From positions 2,660,001 to 2,724,000 of the forward strand of contig NZ_CP015455.1 in the NCBI RefSeq assembly GCF_001888165.1: DNA of 64,000 nt, written 5' to 3'. Source of the stretch: Syntrophotalea acetylenica (GTDB lineage Bacteria > Desulfobacterota > Desulfuromonadia > Desulfuromonadales > Syntrophotaleaceae). Below are positions 45,498 to 58,021 of the stretch, in pieces. Each line of letters starts with the position of its first letter. Within the stretch, counting starts at the first letter, position 1. The notes below the pieces were generated by a model. That model had not been told where the DNA came from, searched no databases, and saw nothing but the letters and a program-made list of their open reading frames with translations. Both the position numbers and the translations under genes were made by a program.

Positions 45498-46571
45498 CAA
45501 GGGGAGTTGTATGCCGGCAACGATTGGCTGGAAGGTAAGTACAAAGGGGATGTGTGGGGTGACGCTGTAACAAACAGCATCGAATACGACACGCGCGAGG
45601 CCTGGGTCTTTTTGCGTCCGTATGGCGCCGTGGACATCAAGTTGGGCCGGCAGGTGCTGACCTGGGGCACCGGGGAACTGGTGTTTCTCAACGATCTGTT
45701 TCCCAAGGATTGGCAGTCCTTTTTTATAGGCCGGGATGCCGAGTATCTCAAGGCACCGTCCGACGCCGTCAAGATCAGCCTGTTTTCCAGTCTGGCGAAT
45801 GTGGATGTGGTCTACACGCCGCGGTTCGATGCGGATCGTTACATCACCGGGCGCTATGTTTCCCATTGGGATGGCAGCCTCGGCAGCCTCACGGGTCGGA
45901 ACGCCAACGCATCCACCGACCGGCCCGATCGCTGGTGGCGGGACGACGAACTCGCCCTGCGTATCTACGGCAATATCGGCGGCAGCGAATACGCATTTTA
46001 CGGTTATCGGGGGTTCTGGAAAAGTCCGGCCGGCCAAACATCGGCCGGTACCAAGCGATTTCCAGCACTGGATGTCTACGGCGCCAGTGTGCGCGGCGCC
46101 GTCACCGGCGGCATCAGCAACGCCGAAATCGCCTGGTACCGCTCACGCGAGGACCAGAGCGGCAGAGATCCGGCAGTCAGAAATTCCGAGTTGCGCTATC
46201 TGCTCGGCTATGCGCGGGAGATAGGCCGGGATCTTACAGCCAGCCTGCAGTATTACGTCGAGCACATGCTGCATCACGCCCGCTATCGCTCCGGCGTTTC
46301 CGACAGCGAAGCTGGTGACCAGTTCCGGCATGTGGTCACGTTGCAATGCACCAAACTGCTGATGGACCAAAACCTGGAACTGTCCTTGTCCGCCTACCTG
46401 TCGCCCAGCGACCGGGACGCCTATCTGCGCCCGCTGGCACGTTACAAATATAGCGATCACCTTACCATGAGCCTGGGAGCCAACATCTTTGTCGGCGACT
46501 GTCATCACACTTTTTTTGCCCAGTTCGAGAAGAATACAAATATTTACCTGGCGATTCGTCACAGTTTCTGA
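45498..46571 (+). pseudogene. DUF1302-like outer-membrane protein, C-terminal fragment
   Basis: Reads RLQGELYAGNDWLEGKYKGDV, TREAWVFLRPYGAVDIKLGRQ, WGTGELVFLNDLFPKDW and many alternating beta strands ending in an aromatic residue (LAIRHSF), as in outer-membrane barrels. The N-terminal signal peptide and first strands are missing. RND transporter, lipoprotein-sorting-type and DUF1302 genes often stand together, so one internal deletion can explain the fusion. An ATG at 45507 could still give a 354-aa product, but without export signal. Confidence 0.75.
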
Positions 46572-46699
46572 ACGGCCGGATGCGCTGCCAGCCAGCCGTG
46601 GTCGGGTTTTAAAACCTGGATTCCGGACAAAAAGCGGATAGACTTTAAGCACGGACCAACCTATCCTGTTTTCTGTCACCTCGCGACCGGGATCACATT

Positions 46700-49600
46700 A
46701 TGACCAACCGATTTTCTCTGTTTTTTGCCAAGCAGCGACAGGCCATCACACGTTTCATCTTCTGGACGGCAGGATTCATTGCCCTGTGGGCCGTGCTGGC
46801 GGGACTGGTACTGCCGCAAGTTGTCCGGCACGTGACGCAAAGTCGGCTGTCGGAAATGCTCGGCAGTGCCTGCACCCTTGAAAAGGTGCAATTCAACCCT
46901 TTCACCCTGCGCCTGACCGCCAGTCATCTGCGCATCCCCCTGCCCGACGGCGGCGACTGCTTCAGCCTGGAACAATTGCAGGTCCGCCTGAGTCCAAGCG
47001 GCATTTACCGGCTGGCACCGGTGCTGAGCGATCTGAAATTCACCAAACCCAACCTGGAGGCGGTCCTGCAAACAGACGGCACCCTGTCCCTCGCCAGCCT
47101 GGCACCCGCGTCCAAACCGGAACCGACGAGAAAAACAACGCCATCCGAAGCACCCGCTACCGACAATGTTGAACCCGGGGACCGGTTTTTCGGTCTGGTA
47201 ATCAGCGACCTGGAAATTGTCGGAGGCCGCCTGCATTTTCAGGATAATATTCGGCAGACCGAACACACCATCAGCTCCCTTGAATTTTTCACCCCCTTCA
47301 CCTCGACCCTGCAGCGGCATCGTGAACAGGCCATCACGCCCTACCTGCAGGCAGTGGTCAACGGGCGACCGTTGCGCATCGAAGGAAGGCTCAAGCCTTT
47401 TGCCGAGCAACTGCACACGGAATTCGACATCCGCCTCGACCGCCTGGAACTGGCACGCTTTCAACCCTATCTGAAACCCTTTGCCGACATTACCCTGGAA
47501 AACGGCGTGCTCAGCACCGATCTGGTTTTCAACATGCGCCAGCATGCAGAAACCGGCATCCGGCTGGGCCTGACTGGCAAGCTGATGGCCTCCGATCTCG
47601 CGCTTCTGGCACCCGATGGCGCGCCGGCGCTGCGCTTGCCCGGCCTGAGCATCGCCCTGGATGGCGCCCTCAATACCGACGAGGGCCTGACTCTGAAAAA
47701 AGTGACGGCGCAGCACCCCGAACTGCAGGTTACGCGGCTTGCGGACGGCCGCATCGACTGGGCCACCTGGTGGAAAAAACCGCCGGAACCCGAGGAACAG
47801 GACGATACTCCCCTGCCGCTGCATGTGGAGCTGTTCGAAGTAAAAAACGGCAGGGTACTGTGGCGCGACCGCAAGATCCGGGGCGGGTTTCAGACCCTTG
47901 CCGAAGAGCTTGCCATAACCGTGGCCAACCTGCGCCTGCCCGGCAGCGAACCGGCCCGCCTGCAGGCGGCACTGCGCCTCGGCGACGCCAGCCTGTCCCT
48001 TGACGGCGCCCTTCTCCCGAAGCCCCTGCAAGGGAGCCTGCGCATGGAGCTTGCTGATCTGGCCCTGGCCCAATTTCAGCCATACGCAGCGGCGAGCGGC
48101 ATACCCGTCACCCTGCAACAGGGCAAACTGACCTGCTCCGGCCTCCTGGAAACCGATGCAGATGCCTTTATTTTCAAACAGGGAACGGTGGGCCTGCAGG
48201 GGCTGGCGCTGCAGCGTAACGACACCCGCAAAACCTTCTTCCGGATGGAGGATCTGATCCTGGAAGGATTGACCGTCTCAGCAGCGGCGCACCGCATCGA
48301 AGCACGGCAGCTGACACTGCGCGCCCCGTCCCTGCAGCTGCGCCGTGACCGCAAGGGCATCATCGATCTGCAGCAGCTGCGGCCGGCCACTCACAGAGAC
48401 GCTCCCGCCAGGACTCCGGAAGGGCCGGAACGCCCCTGGCAGCTGTTGCTTGCCGAGCTGAAACTGGAAGAGGGACAGGTCGCCGTCGGGCTGGAGGGCC
48501 CGAAGGAAACAGCCACGGCTGAGCTTCGAAACCTGTCCGCCCGCATCACCGGCTACGACTCGGCTGCCGCGACGCCACTGAATGTGTCACTGGCAGGCCG
48601 GGACAGGCAGGGAGGCACCCTCGTCATCGATGGCACTGCTCTGCTCAAGCCCCTCGAACTGAAATTGCGCATGCGCACCTCCAGTCTGGACCTGAGGCCC
48701 ATGTCCCCCCTGCTGGGCGCCCTCAACCCGGACCTGCGACTCGGTGCCGGCACCCTGACCGCCGACCTGCGCACCGACCTGAAAAGCGCGGCCGGCAAAA
48801 ACCGGTCAAGGACCACGGGTCAGGTGCGGCTGGAGTCCGTCTCGCTGCTGGAAGGCAAGCGGCAGTTCGCCGCCCTGCGCCGCCTGCAACTGCCGGGCCT
48901 CGACATCCAGCCGGCGCAACAACGCTACAGCATCGGCAAAGTATCCCTGACCCGGCCGCACATCAACCTGGTGGTGGACAGCAACGGAGCCAACAATCTG
49001 GCACGGCTGTTCGGCGGCCATCCTCCAGCCGGCCAGGCGCCCGCCACAAAACCCAAAAAACCGTCAGCGGCCAAGCCCCCCTACCTGCGCATCGCCGGAA
49101 TAGAAATCGCCGATGCCACCTTGCGGATGCACGACAACAGATACAAACCGGCCCTGACCAATCAACTCGAAAAACTGAACGTCACCGTCGGCGCCATGGA
49201 TTCCAGCCCCGACAGCCGCTCCCCTCTGACGTTCGCCGGCAAACTGGACGGCGCGCCCGTCAAGGGGGAAGGCAGCATGAATCTGCTGCGGGCCGCCGAC
49301 GCCATGGAACTTCAGACCAGCCTGCGGACCTTGAACCTGACACCCTTGTCCCCCTGTCGGAACGTTTTATCGCCTATCCTCTGCAGCAGGGGACGTTCAC
49401 CCTCGACAGCCGTATCGCCATCGACCAGGGCAAGCTGGACTCGACCCACAAAATTCACCTCGACAGCCTGGAACTGGGCAAAAAGGTCGATTCACCCGAT
49501 GCTCCCGACCTCCCGGTCAAACTCGGTGTCAGCCTGCTGCAGGATCCCGCCGGCAATATCAACCTGACCCTGCCGGTGCGCGGAGATCTGCACGACCCAA

Positions 49601-50259
49601 GCTTCAGCGTCGGCGGCCTGATCTTCAAGGTGATCGCCAACCTGCTGATGAAAGCGGTGACATCCCCTTTCGCGCTGCTCGGCGGCATCCTGGGCGCCGG
49701 CGACGAAGGGCTGGAATACCTCCCCTTCAGCCCGGGTGAGGGGCGACTGCTGGCAAAGGATGCCCAGGCGGTGCCCACCATTGCCGAGATGCTGCTGGCG
49801 CGGCCGAAGATCGGGTTGGTACTGACCCCGCATGCCGATGAAGAAGACCGCAAAATGCTGGCCGATGCCTACGTCATGCGCCGCATGCAGGAACTGAAGC
49901 ATGCCGACCTGCCAAAATCCGAACAGCAGCGCCTGGAGCCGCTGGATCTGGCCGTCGGCCCCGAAACGGATGCCGATGAATACGCGGATCTGCTGTTCGA
50001 GGTCTATGCCGAACAAGCCTTCGACAAGCCAAAGAATTTTCTCGGGCTGGTAAAAAAACTCCCGCCGCAGGAGATGATGGAGCGGATTCGCGAACACTAT
50101 CCGAACGATGACAAAGCCCTTGAGCAACTCGCCCTGGAGAGAGGCCGGCAGGTGCAAAAAGCGTTCATCGAAACCCGCCCGGAACTGCAAGGTCGGGTCA
50201 CGGTGGCACCCCCACGGGTGCCGGGCGAAGGACACCACGTCAGTTTCGGCGTTCAATGA
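46700..50259 (+). CDS. DUF748/AsmA-like giant envelope protein (apparent frameshift)
   Basis: 1186 aa if one base is added to five C at 49350-49354; read as given, the frame ends at 49567 and an unconnected frame covers 49576-50259. One N-terminal membrane helix (FIFWTAGFIALWAVLAGLVL), then long AsmA/DUF748 repeats (LRLTASHLRIP, DLELVGGRLHFQD-like, LAITVANLRLPG) and a C-terminal part with GGLIFKVIANLLMKAVTSPFALLGG. Such proteins span the periplasm and are linked to lipid transport between membranes. The gene is isolated from the damaged operon by 128 nt. Confidence 0.85.
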
Positions 50260-50429
50260 CGCATTGGCCAACATGAGCGCCCCGCCAATACAGACGACGG
50301 ACGGCACCGCTGGCGGCGGCTTGACTTTGCCCATGGCGCCGATATCGTTTTACTAAGATTTCGTCATCAAAATGGTTTTTTGCCGTTGTTTTTATCATGC
50401 CCTTTTCTGACAGCCGGGCGAGGATGGTC

Positions 50430-51656
50430 ATGAAAGCATATGCAGAGCAAAAACCTCATGCCATTGTCACCGGCCTTGAATACATGCAGGGGATTCAAGC
50501 CGCAAGGATTCTGTCCAGACGTCATCATCTGCCCGTCATAGCAATCTGCGAAGACATAAATCATCCTTATGCCAAAACCAATTGTTGCGAAAACGTCGTA
50601 TCATCCAAGGGCGATCTCATCGGAGCGCTGATGGATATCGGCAAAAGCCTGCCGCAAAAATCCGTTCTATATCCCGGAACCGATGGCGATGTTCTGATGG
50701 TTTCACGCAACCGGCAGCAACTGTCCGAATACTTTTTTCTGTGCCTTCCGAAACCTCAAGTCGTCGAAATGTTGATGGACAAACTGCAATTTTATGCCTT
50801 TGCACAAAAATCCGGCTTTCGCGTTCCGGACACCTGGTTCGTCTACAATCGCGACGATCTGGAAAAAGCGGTTAAAACGCTGTGTTTCCCATGTGTTCTC
50901 AAACCGCATATGCGCACTGCCGAGTGGAATCGGCTGTCGCCGTTCAAAGCATTTAAAATCAATACGCTGCAGCAACTGTTGGCCATCTACGAGCGATACG
51001 AAAACGCCACCGGGTGTTTTATCCTGCAAAACTGGATCGAAGGCCCGGACGCCAACCTTTTCTCCTGCAATGCCTATTTTGATGCCGCCGGAGGCGCTCT
51101 GGCGACTTTCGTGGCCCGAAAACTCCGCCAGTGGCCACCGGAAATGGGGCAAAGCTCCCTCGGCGAGGAATGCCGCAACGATTTCGTGCTCCATGAAACA
51201 TTGCGGCTGTTCCAGACGGTCGGTTTTCATGGCCTTGCCTACCTGGAAATCAAACGGGACCAGCGTTCCGGCGACTACTTCATGGTCGAGCCGAATATCT
51301 GTCGCCCCACCGGCAGATCCGCCATCGCCGAAGCGGGCGGCGTCGATCTGCTCTACACCATGTATTGCGATGCCCTCGGCCTGCCGCTGCCACCGAACCG
51401 TGTGCAGCAATACCGGGGCGTGAAGTGGATCAATCTGAGGCAGGATCTGCGGTCGGCGCTCTATTACTGGCGCAAGGGCGAGCTGAGCGTCCCGCAGTGG
51501 CGCGAGTCACTGCGCGGACGCAAAACCTTCGCCATTTTTTCCTGGTCCGATCCGCGCCCCTTCGTCGGAGACCTGTGGCGTTCCGTCCGCCTGTTTATCA
51601 ACAGCAGTGAACGCCGCCGCCACCGTCCGGATGAACCTTCAAGGGAGAAAACATGA
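50430..51656 (+). CDS. ATP-grasp carboxylate-amine ligase-like protein
   Basis: 408 aa. N-terminal domain binding a small substrate (AIVTGLEYMQGIQAARILSRR), then an ATP-grasp core: FPCVLKPHMR, FILQNWIEGPDANLFSCNAY and YFMVEPNICRPTGRSAIAEAGG, with metal-binding E and N. Members join a carboxylate to an amine or thiol. Start at the ATG with GAGGA upstream. The stop overlaps the dehydrogenase gene by 4 nt, so it starts the PEP-mutase operon and may couple a phosphonate acid to an amino acid or amine; that step is inferred. Confidence 0.8.
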   Translation: MKAYAEQKPHAIVTGLEYMQGIQAARILSRRHHLPVIAICEDINHPYAKTNCCENVVSSKGDLIGALMDIGKSLPQKSVLYPGTDGDVLMVSRNRQQLSEYFFLCLPKPQVVEMLMDKLQFYAFAQKSGFRVPDTWFVYNRDDLEKAVKTLCFPCVLKPHMRTAEWNRLSPFKAFKINTLQQLLAIYERYENATGCFILQNWIEGPDANLFSCNAYFDAAGGALATFVARKLRQWPPEMGQSSLGEECRNDFVLHETLRLFQTVGFHGLAYLEIKRDQRSGDYFMVEPNICRPTGRSAIAEAGGVDLLYTMYCDALGLPLPPNRVQQYRGVKWINLRQDLRSALYYWRKGELSVPQWRESLRGRKTFAIFSWSDPRPFVGDLWRSVRLFINSSERRRHRPDEPSREKT

Positions 51657-52618
51657 GAATCCTGCTTGCCAGCCCGATCGACACCGAGGCTCTCGCCATC
51701 CTCCAGCAGCGGCACGATGTGGTTTCATGCATCGGCGCCAGCCAGGAACAACTGCGGGAGCGGATCCGGGATCGGGAAATCCTGATCTTTCGCAGCGGCG
51801 TCGAGATCAGCGGCGAACTCATGGCCGAAGCGCCGGGGCTGCGGCTACTGATCCGCGCCGGCTCCGGGCTGGACAACATCGATCTGGACTACCTGCGCAC
51901 CCATGGTCTGGAACTGCAGAGGATACCCCAGCCCGGAGCCAGAGCCGTGGCGGAACTGGCGTTTGGCCTGATGCTGGCGCTGTCCCGGCAGATCCTGGTG
52001 GCAGACCGCTTGCTGCGCGAGGGGGTCTGGGCCAAACACCGCCTGACCGGGCACCTGCTGACCAGCAAGCAACTGGGCATCGTCGGGCTTGGCAACATCG
52101 GCTCCCTGCTGGCGAACATGGGCCTGGCCTGGAACATGCGGGTCACGGGCTGTGTGGAACACCCCTCGCCGGAACGGGCCGCAGCCTTTGCGAGCCAGGG
52201 CATCCAGCTGGCCGATCTGGATACCGTTCTTGCTTCGGCCGACTACCTGAGCGTTTGCGTCCCCCTGAAAGACTCGACCTGCAAGCTCATCGGCCGCGAG
52301 GAACTGGCCATGCTGAAACCGGGCAGCTATGTTCTGAACATGGCCCGGGGCGGCATCATCGATGAAGCGGCGCTGAGCGAAGTCCTGCGCCAGGGATCCC
52401 TGGCTGGCGCGGCACTGGATGTGCACCAGGTGGAAGGCGGCGGCGCCATCTCGCCGCTGGCCGACTTGCCCAATGTGGTGCTGACGCCGCACATCGGCGC
52501 CATGACTATCGACTCCCAGCGGGAGATCGGACGCCGGATCATCGGCATTGTCGACACCTTCGCCGTTTCCGGATCAACACCCGACGGGCAGGCACGGGAA
52601 ACAGGACTGCCGCTTTAG
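51653..52618 (+). CDS. D-isomer-specific 2-hydroxyacid dehydrogenase, candidate phosphonopyruvate reductase
   Basis: 321 aa, NAD(P)-binding GLGNIG at 145-150 and the full catalytic set R232 in ARGGII, E261 and H280 in TPHIGA; substrate domain [14 protein letters not shown]. General relatives are phosphoglycerate and glyoxylate/hydroxypyruvate reductases. It sits between the ATP-grasp gene (4-nt overlap) and the PEP mutase gene (53 nt), so phosphonopyruvate is the natural candidate substrate, giving phosphonolactate. This is a proposal from context; serine biosynthesis is unlikely, since the ACT domain and the length of SerA are absent. Confidence 0.82.
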   Translation: MRILLASPIDTEALAILQQRHDVVSCIGASQEQLRERIRDREILIFRSGVEISGELMAEAPGLRLLIRAGSGLDNIDLDYLRTHGLELQRIPQPGARAVAELAFGLMLALSRQILVADRLLREGVWAKHRLTGHLLTSKQLGIVGLGNIGSLLANMGLAWNMRVTGCVEHPSPERAAAFASQGIQLADLDTVLASADYLSVCVPLKDSTCKLIGREELAMLKPGSYVLNMARGGIIDEAALSEVLRQGSLAGAALDVHQVEGGGAISPLADLPNVVLTPHIGAMTIDSQREIGRRIIGIVDTFAVSGSTPDGQARETGLPL

Positions 52619-52671
52619 ATTGTATCCACCCGGAAACTCCAGATGGATACAGTTGTGCAAGGAGGCTGGCG

Positions 52672-53571
52672 ATGCAAAAAAAAACCACGCAGTTCAAGGC
52701 TCTGTTGCAAGCGCGGGATCTGCAGTTTCTGATGGAAGCCCATGACGGGCTGAGCGCCCGCATCGTCGAGGAAGCCGGCTTCAAGGGCATCTGGGGCAGC
52801 GGTCTGGCCATCGCCGCATCGCTGGGGGTGCGGGACAACAACGAAGCCAGCTGGAGCCAGGTACTGGACGTCGTCGAATTCATGAGCGATGCCTCCTCCA
52901 TCCCCATCATGCTGGACGGCGATACCGGCTATGGCAATTTCAACAATGTGCGCAGACTGGTGCGCAAACTGGAGCAGCGCGGCGTCGGCGCGGTCTGCAT
53001 CGAGGACAAACTGTTTCCGAAAAACAACTCGCTGCTGGACAATGCCCGCCAGCCCCTGGAAGCCATCGATGTCTTTGTCGGCAAAATCAAGGCGGCCAAG
53101 GACAGCCAGCAGGACGAGGATTTCTGCGTGGTCGCGCGTATCGAGGCGTTCATCGCCAAATGGGGTCTGGGCGAGGCCCTGAAGCGGGCCGAGGCATACC
53201 AGCGGGCCGGCGCCGATGCTCTGCTGATCCACAGCAAGCTGTCGACGGCGGATGAAATCCTGGCTTTCATGAAGGAGTGGGGCGACACCTGCCCTGTCGT
53301 GGTGGTGCCCACCAAATACTATACGACGCCGACTTCGGTTTTTCGTGAAGCCGGCATCCGTCTGGTGATCTGGGCCAACCACCTGCTGCGCTCCAGCGTG
53401 GCCGCCATGCAGAAAACCGCGGCGACAATCCATTCCCAACAGTCGCTGCTGGAGGTCGAAAAGGACATCGTGCCAGTGCAGGAGATCTTCCGCCTGCAGA
53501 ATGTCGAGGAACTGAAACAGGCCGAGGATCGTTATCTGCCGCCGGCCCGCCGGCCGGATATAGTCGAATAA
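52672..53571 (+). CDS. pepM: Phosphoenolpyruvate mutase (phosphonate entry enzyme)
   Basis: 299 aa, isocitrate-lyase/PEP-mutase superfamily. Rearranges PEP to phosphonopyruvate, the C-P bond-forming step of nearly all phosphonate pathways. The diagnostic motif [10 protein letters not shown] at 111-120 separates it from oxaloacetate- and methylisocitrate-type relatives; metal ligands lie in [10 protein letters not shown] at 81-90 and D55 in LGVRD. GGAGG upstream of the ATG. Because the mutase equilibrium favours PEP, an irreversible second step must pull it; no decarboxylase is visible here. Confidence 0.93.
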   Translation: MQKKTTQFKALLQARDLQFLMEAHDGLSARIVEEAGFKGIWGSGLAIAASLGVRDNNEASWSQVLDVVEFMSDASSIPIMLDGDTGYGNFNNVRRLVRKLEQRGVGAVCIEDKLFPKNNSLLDNARQPLEAIDVFVGKIKAAKDSQQDEDFCVVARIEAFIAKWGLGEALKRAEAYQRAGADALLIHSKLSTADEILAFMKEWGDTCPVVVVPTKYYTTPTSVFREAGIRLVIWANHLLRSSVAAMQKTAATIHSQQSLLEVEKDIVPVQEIFRLQNVEELKQAEDRYLPPARRPDIVE

Positions 53572-53602
53572 TCCGGCTCGGACCTCATAGCCGGAGACAG
53601 CC

Positions 53603-53653
53603 ATGTTTGTCGATGACTTTTTGCAATCTTCACCCCTGCACCGGATGCCATGA
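53603..53653 (+). CDS. Candidate 16-aa leader peptide coupled to the membrane-protein gene
   Basis: ATG at 53603 with GGAGAC 5 nt upstream, reading MFVDDFLQSSPLHRMP. Its TGA overlaps the ATG of the membrane-protein gene (ATGA), which itself has no ribosome site. The likely effect is translational coupling; an attenuation role is not indicated. Confidence 0.45.
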   Translation: MFVDDFLQSSPLHRMP

Positions 53654-54291
53654 AATTACTGACAACCAACCGGCCAACTCACCGAAAACTGCTGTTGGGG
53701 CTGTATGTGCCCGCCGGACTGCTGATGCTCGCCACCCTGGCGGTGAGTCTGCACACCGGCATCCCTCTGGCCATGTTCACCCGGGACCCGGCCGACATCA
53801 CCGAAACCTCGCCCTTTCTGGGAGTGGTGTCGAATATATGTATCCTGCTGTGGTGCGCCACGGCCAGCATCTGCCTGTTTTCACATCTGGGCGTCAAAAA
53901 AAAAGGTCATAAGGACCTGGCAATGTTTTTGCTGGTTTCCGGCCTGTTTACCGGCATGCTGCTGCTGGACGACCTGTTTCTGCTGCACGAAAGGGTTCTG
54001 CCAGGATATCTGCACTGGCGGCAGCGCTACATCTATCTGGGCTACATGACGATCACTCTGGGATATCTTGCAGGCTTCCGCAAGATTATCTTCAGAACCG
54101 ATCACTTGCTGCTGGTGCTGGCGCTCGGCTTTTTCTTTCTGTCGGTAGCGGTCGATTGCATCGCCGCCCGCTGGGGACATCTGATTCCTGTTTATCATCT
54201 CTTCGAGGATGGCTTCAAGCTGTTCGGCATTGTCAGCTGGCTGGGCTATTTTGCAAACACGTCACTGCAATGGCTCGCCCGCCCTGAATAG
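53650..54291 (+). CDS. Six-helix membrane protein of the phosphonate cluster
   Basis: 213 aa, about six membrane helices. Conserved-looking polar residues sit in or near membranes: LLLDDLFLLHERVLPG, YLGYMTITLGYL, VAVDCIAARWGH and FEDGFKLFGI. The D/H/E pattern recalls membrane hydrolases such as ceramidase-type proteins, but I cannot assign it. Lies 78 nt after the PEP mutase gene and 44 nt before the acyltransferase-like gene. Export or a membrane-lipid step is possible. Confidence 0.65.
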   Translation: MKLLTTNRPTHRKLLLGLYVPAGLLMLATLAVSLHTGIPLAMFTRDPADITETSPFLGVVSNICILLWCATASICLFSHLGVKKKGHKDLAMFLLVSGLFTGMLLLDDLFLLHERVLPGYLHWRQRYIYLGYMTITLGYLAGFRKIIFRTDHLLLVLALGFFFLSVAVDCIAARWGHLIPVYHLFEDGFKLFGIVSWLGYFANTSLQWLARPE

Positions 54292-54335
54292 CGCCCCTGA
54301 CCGGCCCGGTGAATCACCCGAGGAAGGGACTGAAC

Positions 54336-55202
54336 ATGCATGCAGTTTTCGCCAGTGTTCGCGATGCATCCGAAGCCACCCTGCCGCCGTTGACGGAGGA
54401 GCAATTTGCCGGTTGGCTTACCGCGCGGGGGGAAAAAACCGTTCGACACCAGGGGCGTTACTGGCTGCGGGTGCATCCCGGCTTTTATTCCGCTCTGCAT
54501 CCGCTGGCCCGCATGACGGCGGCGGAAGCGAGCCGCCCCTGCCGGGCGTGCTGGGGCTATCGCTGTGCGCTGCGGGAGGAGGACAGGCAACAGGCCAACG
54601 GCAGCATGCCGCTGCACATGCTGGCCGACGTAACAGACTATACCTGGCAGAATCTGAGCCCGCGCCACCGCAACAAACTGCGCAACCTGCGCCGCCAGGC
54701 ACGGATCGTGGAACTGTGCGAGCCCGAGCTGCTGAGCCGGCAGGGATACGGGATCCTGCGCTCGGCCCATGCCCGCAACCGTTACGGCAGAGTGCCCGGC
54801 CCCGCCGCCTATCGGCAAATGATCAGGCGCTATTATGACGGCGGACACTGCCTGGTGCTGGGCGGCCTGATCGACGGCCATCTCGGCGGCTATCTTACCA
54901 GTTATGCCATCGGCACAACGGCCTACATCGACGATCTGTTCCTGCATTCCGATTATCTGCGCACCAATATCAGCCTCGGCCTGTTTTACGAATGGGTGCA
55001 GATCTGCCGCCGTTCCGGATTCATTCGCGAAATCGTCCACGGCCTGCATGCCCGGGAAGCGCCCGGCCTGTGCCGCTACAAGGAAGAACTGGGGTTGGCC
55101 ATCGTGCAAATGCCGGTGCGCGTGTGGTTCGCCCCCGGCACCGAATCCGCCGTCAGAATCCTGCGTCCCCACGCCTATTACCGCCTTACCGGGCACGACT
55201 GA
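54336..55202 (+). CDS. GNAT-like acyltransferase of the phosphonate cluster
   Basis: 288 aa. The C-terminal 150 residues look like a GNAT/FemAB-type fold: GHCLVLGGLIDGHLGGYL, TTAYIDDLFLHSDYLRTNIS, GLFYEWVQICR and EELGLAIVQMPVRVWF. The first 120 residues are cysteine- and arginine-containing and less clear. Start set by GAGGAAGGG 7 nt before the ATG. In phosphonate clusters such enzymes often acylate an amine for self-protection or tailoring. The stop is 19 nt from the convergent ppc stop. Confidence 0.7.
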   Translation: MHAVFASVRDASEATLPPLTEEQFAGWLTARGEKTVRHQGRYWLRVHPGFYSALHPLARMTAAEASRPCRACWGYRCALREEDRQQANGSMPLHMLADVTDYTWQNLSPRHRNKLRNLRRQARIVELCEPELLSRQGYGILRSAHARNRYGRVPGPAAYRQMIRRYYDGGHCLVLGGLIDGHLGGYLTSYAIGTTAYIDDLFLHSDYLRTNISLGLFYEWVQICRRSGFIREIVHGLHAREAPGLCRYKEELGLAIVQMPVRVWFAPGTESAVRILRPHAYYRLTGHD

Positions 55203-55221
55203 AACAGCCCTTTGCTCCGCG

Positions 55222-57975
<2,754 letters not shown>

Positions 57976-58021
57976 GAAGAACCCCTTCCGATGTATTGCC
58001 ACTTGGCAAACCAAAAACGGA

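Noticed and set aside
46676-48118. Long minus-strand open frame over the DUF748 gene
   Set aside because: Antisense shadow with no motif; the plus-strand frame has signal anchor and family repeats.
53607-53912. 101-residue plus-strand frame overlapping the membrane-protein gene
   Set aside because: Out-of-frame shadow; the membrane-protein frame shows clear helices and the coupled leader.
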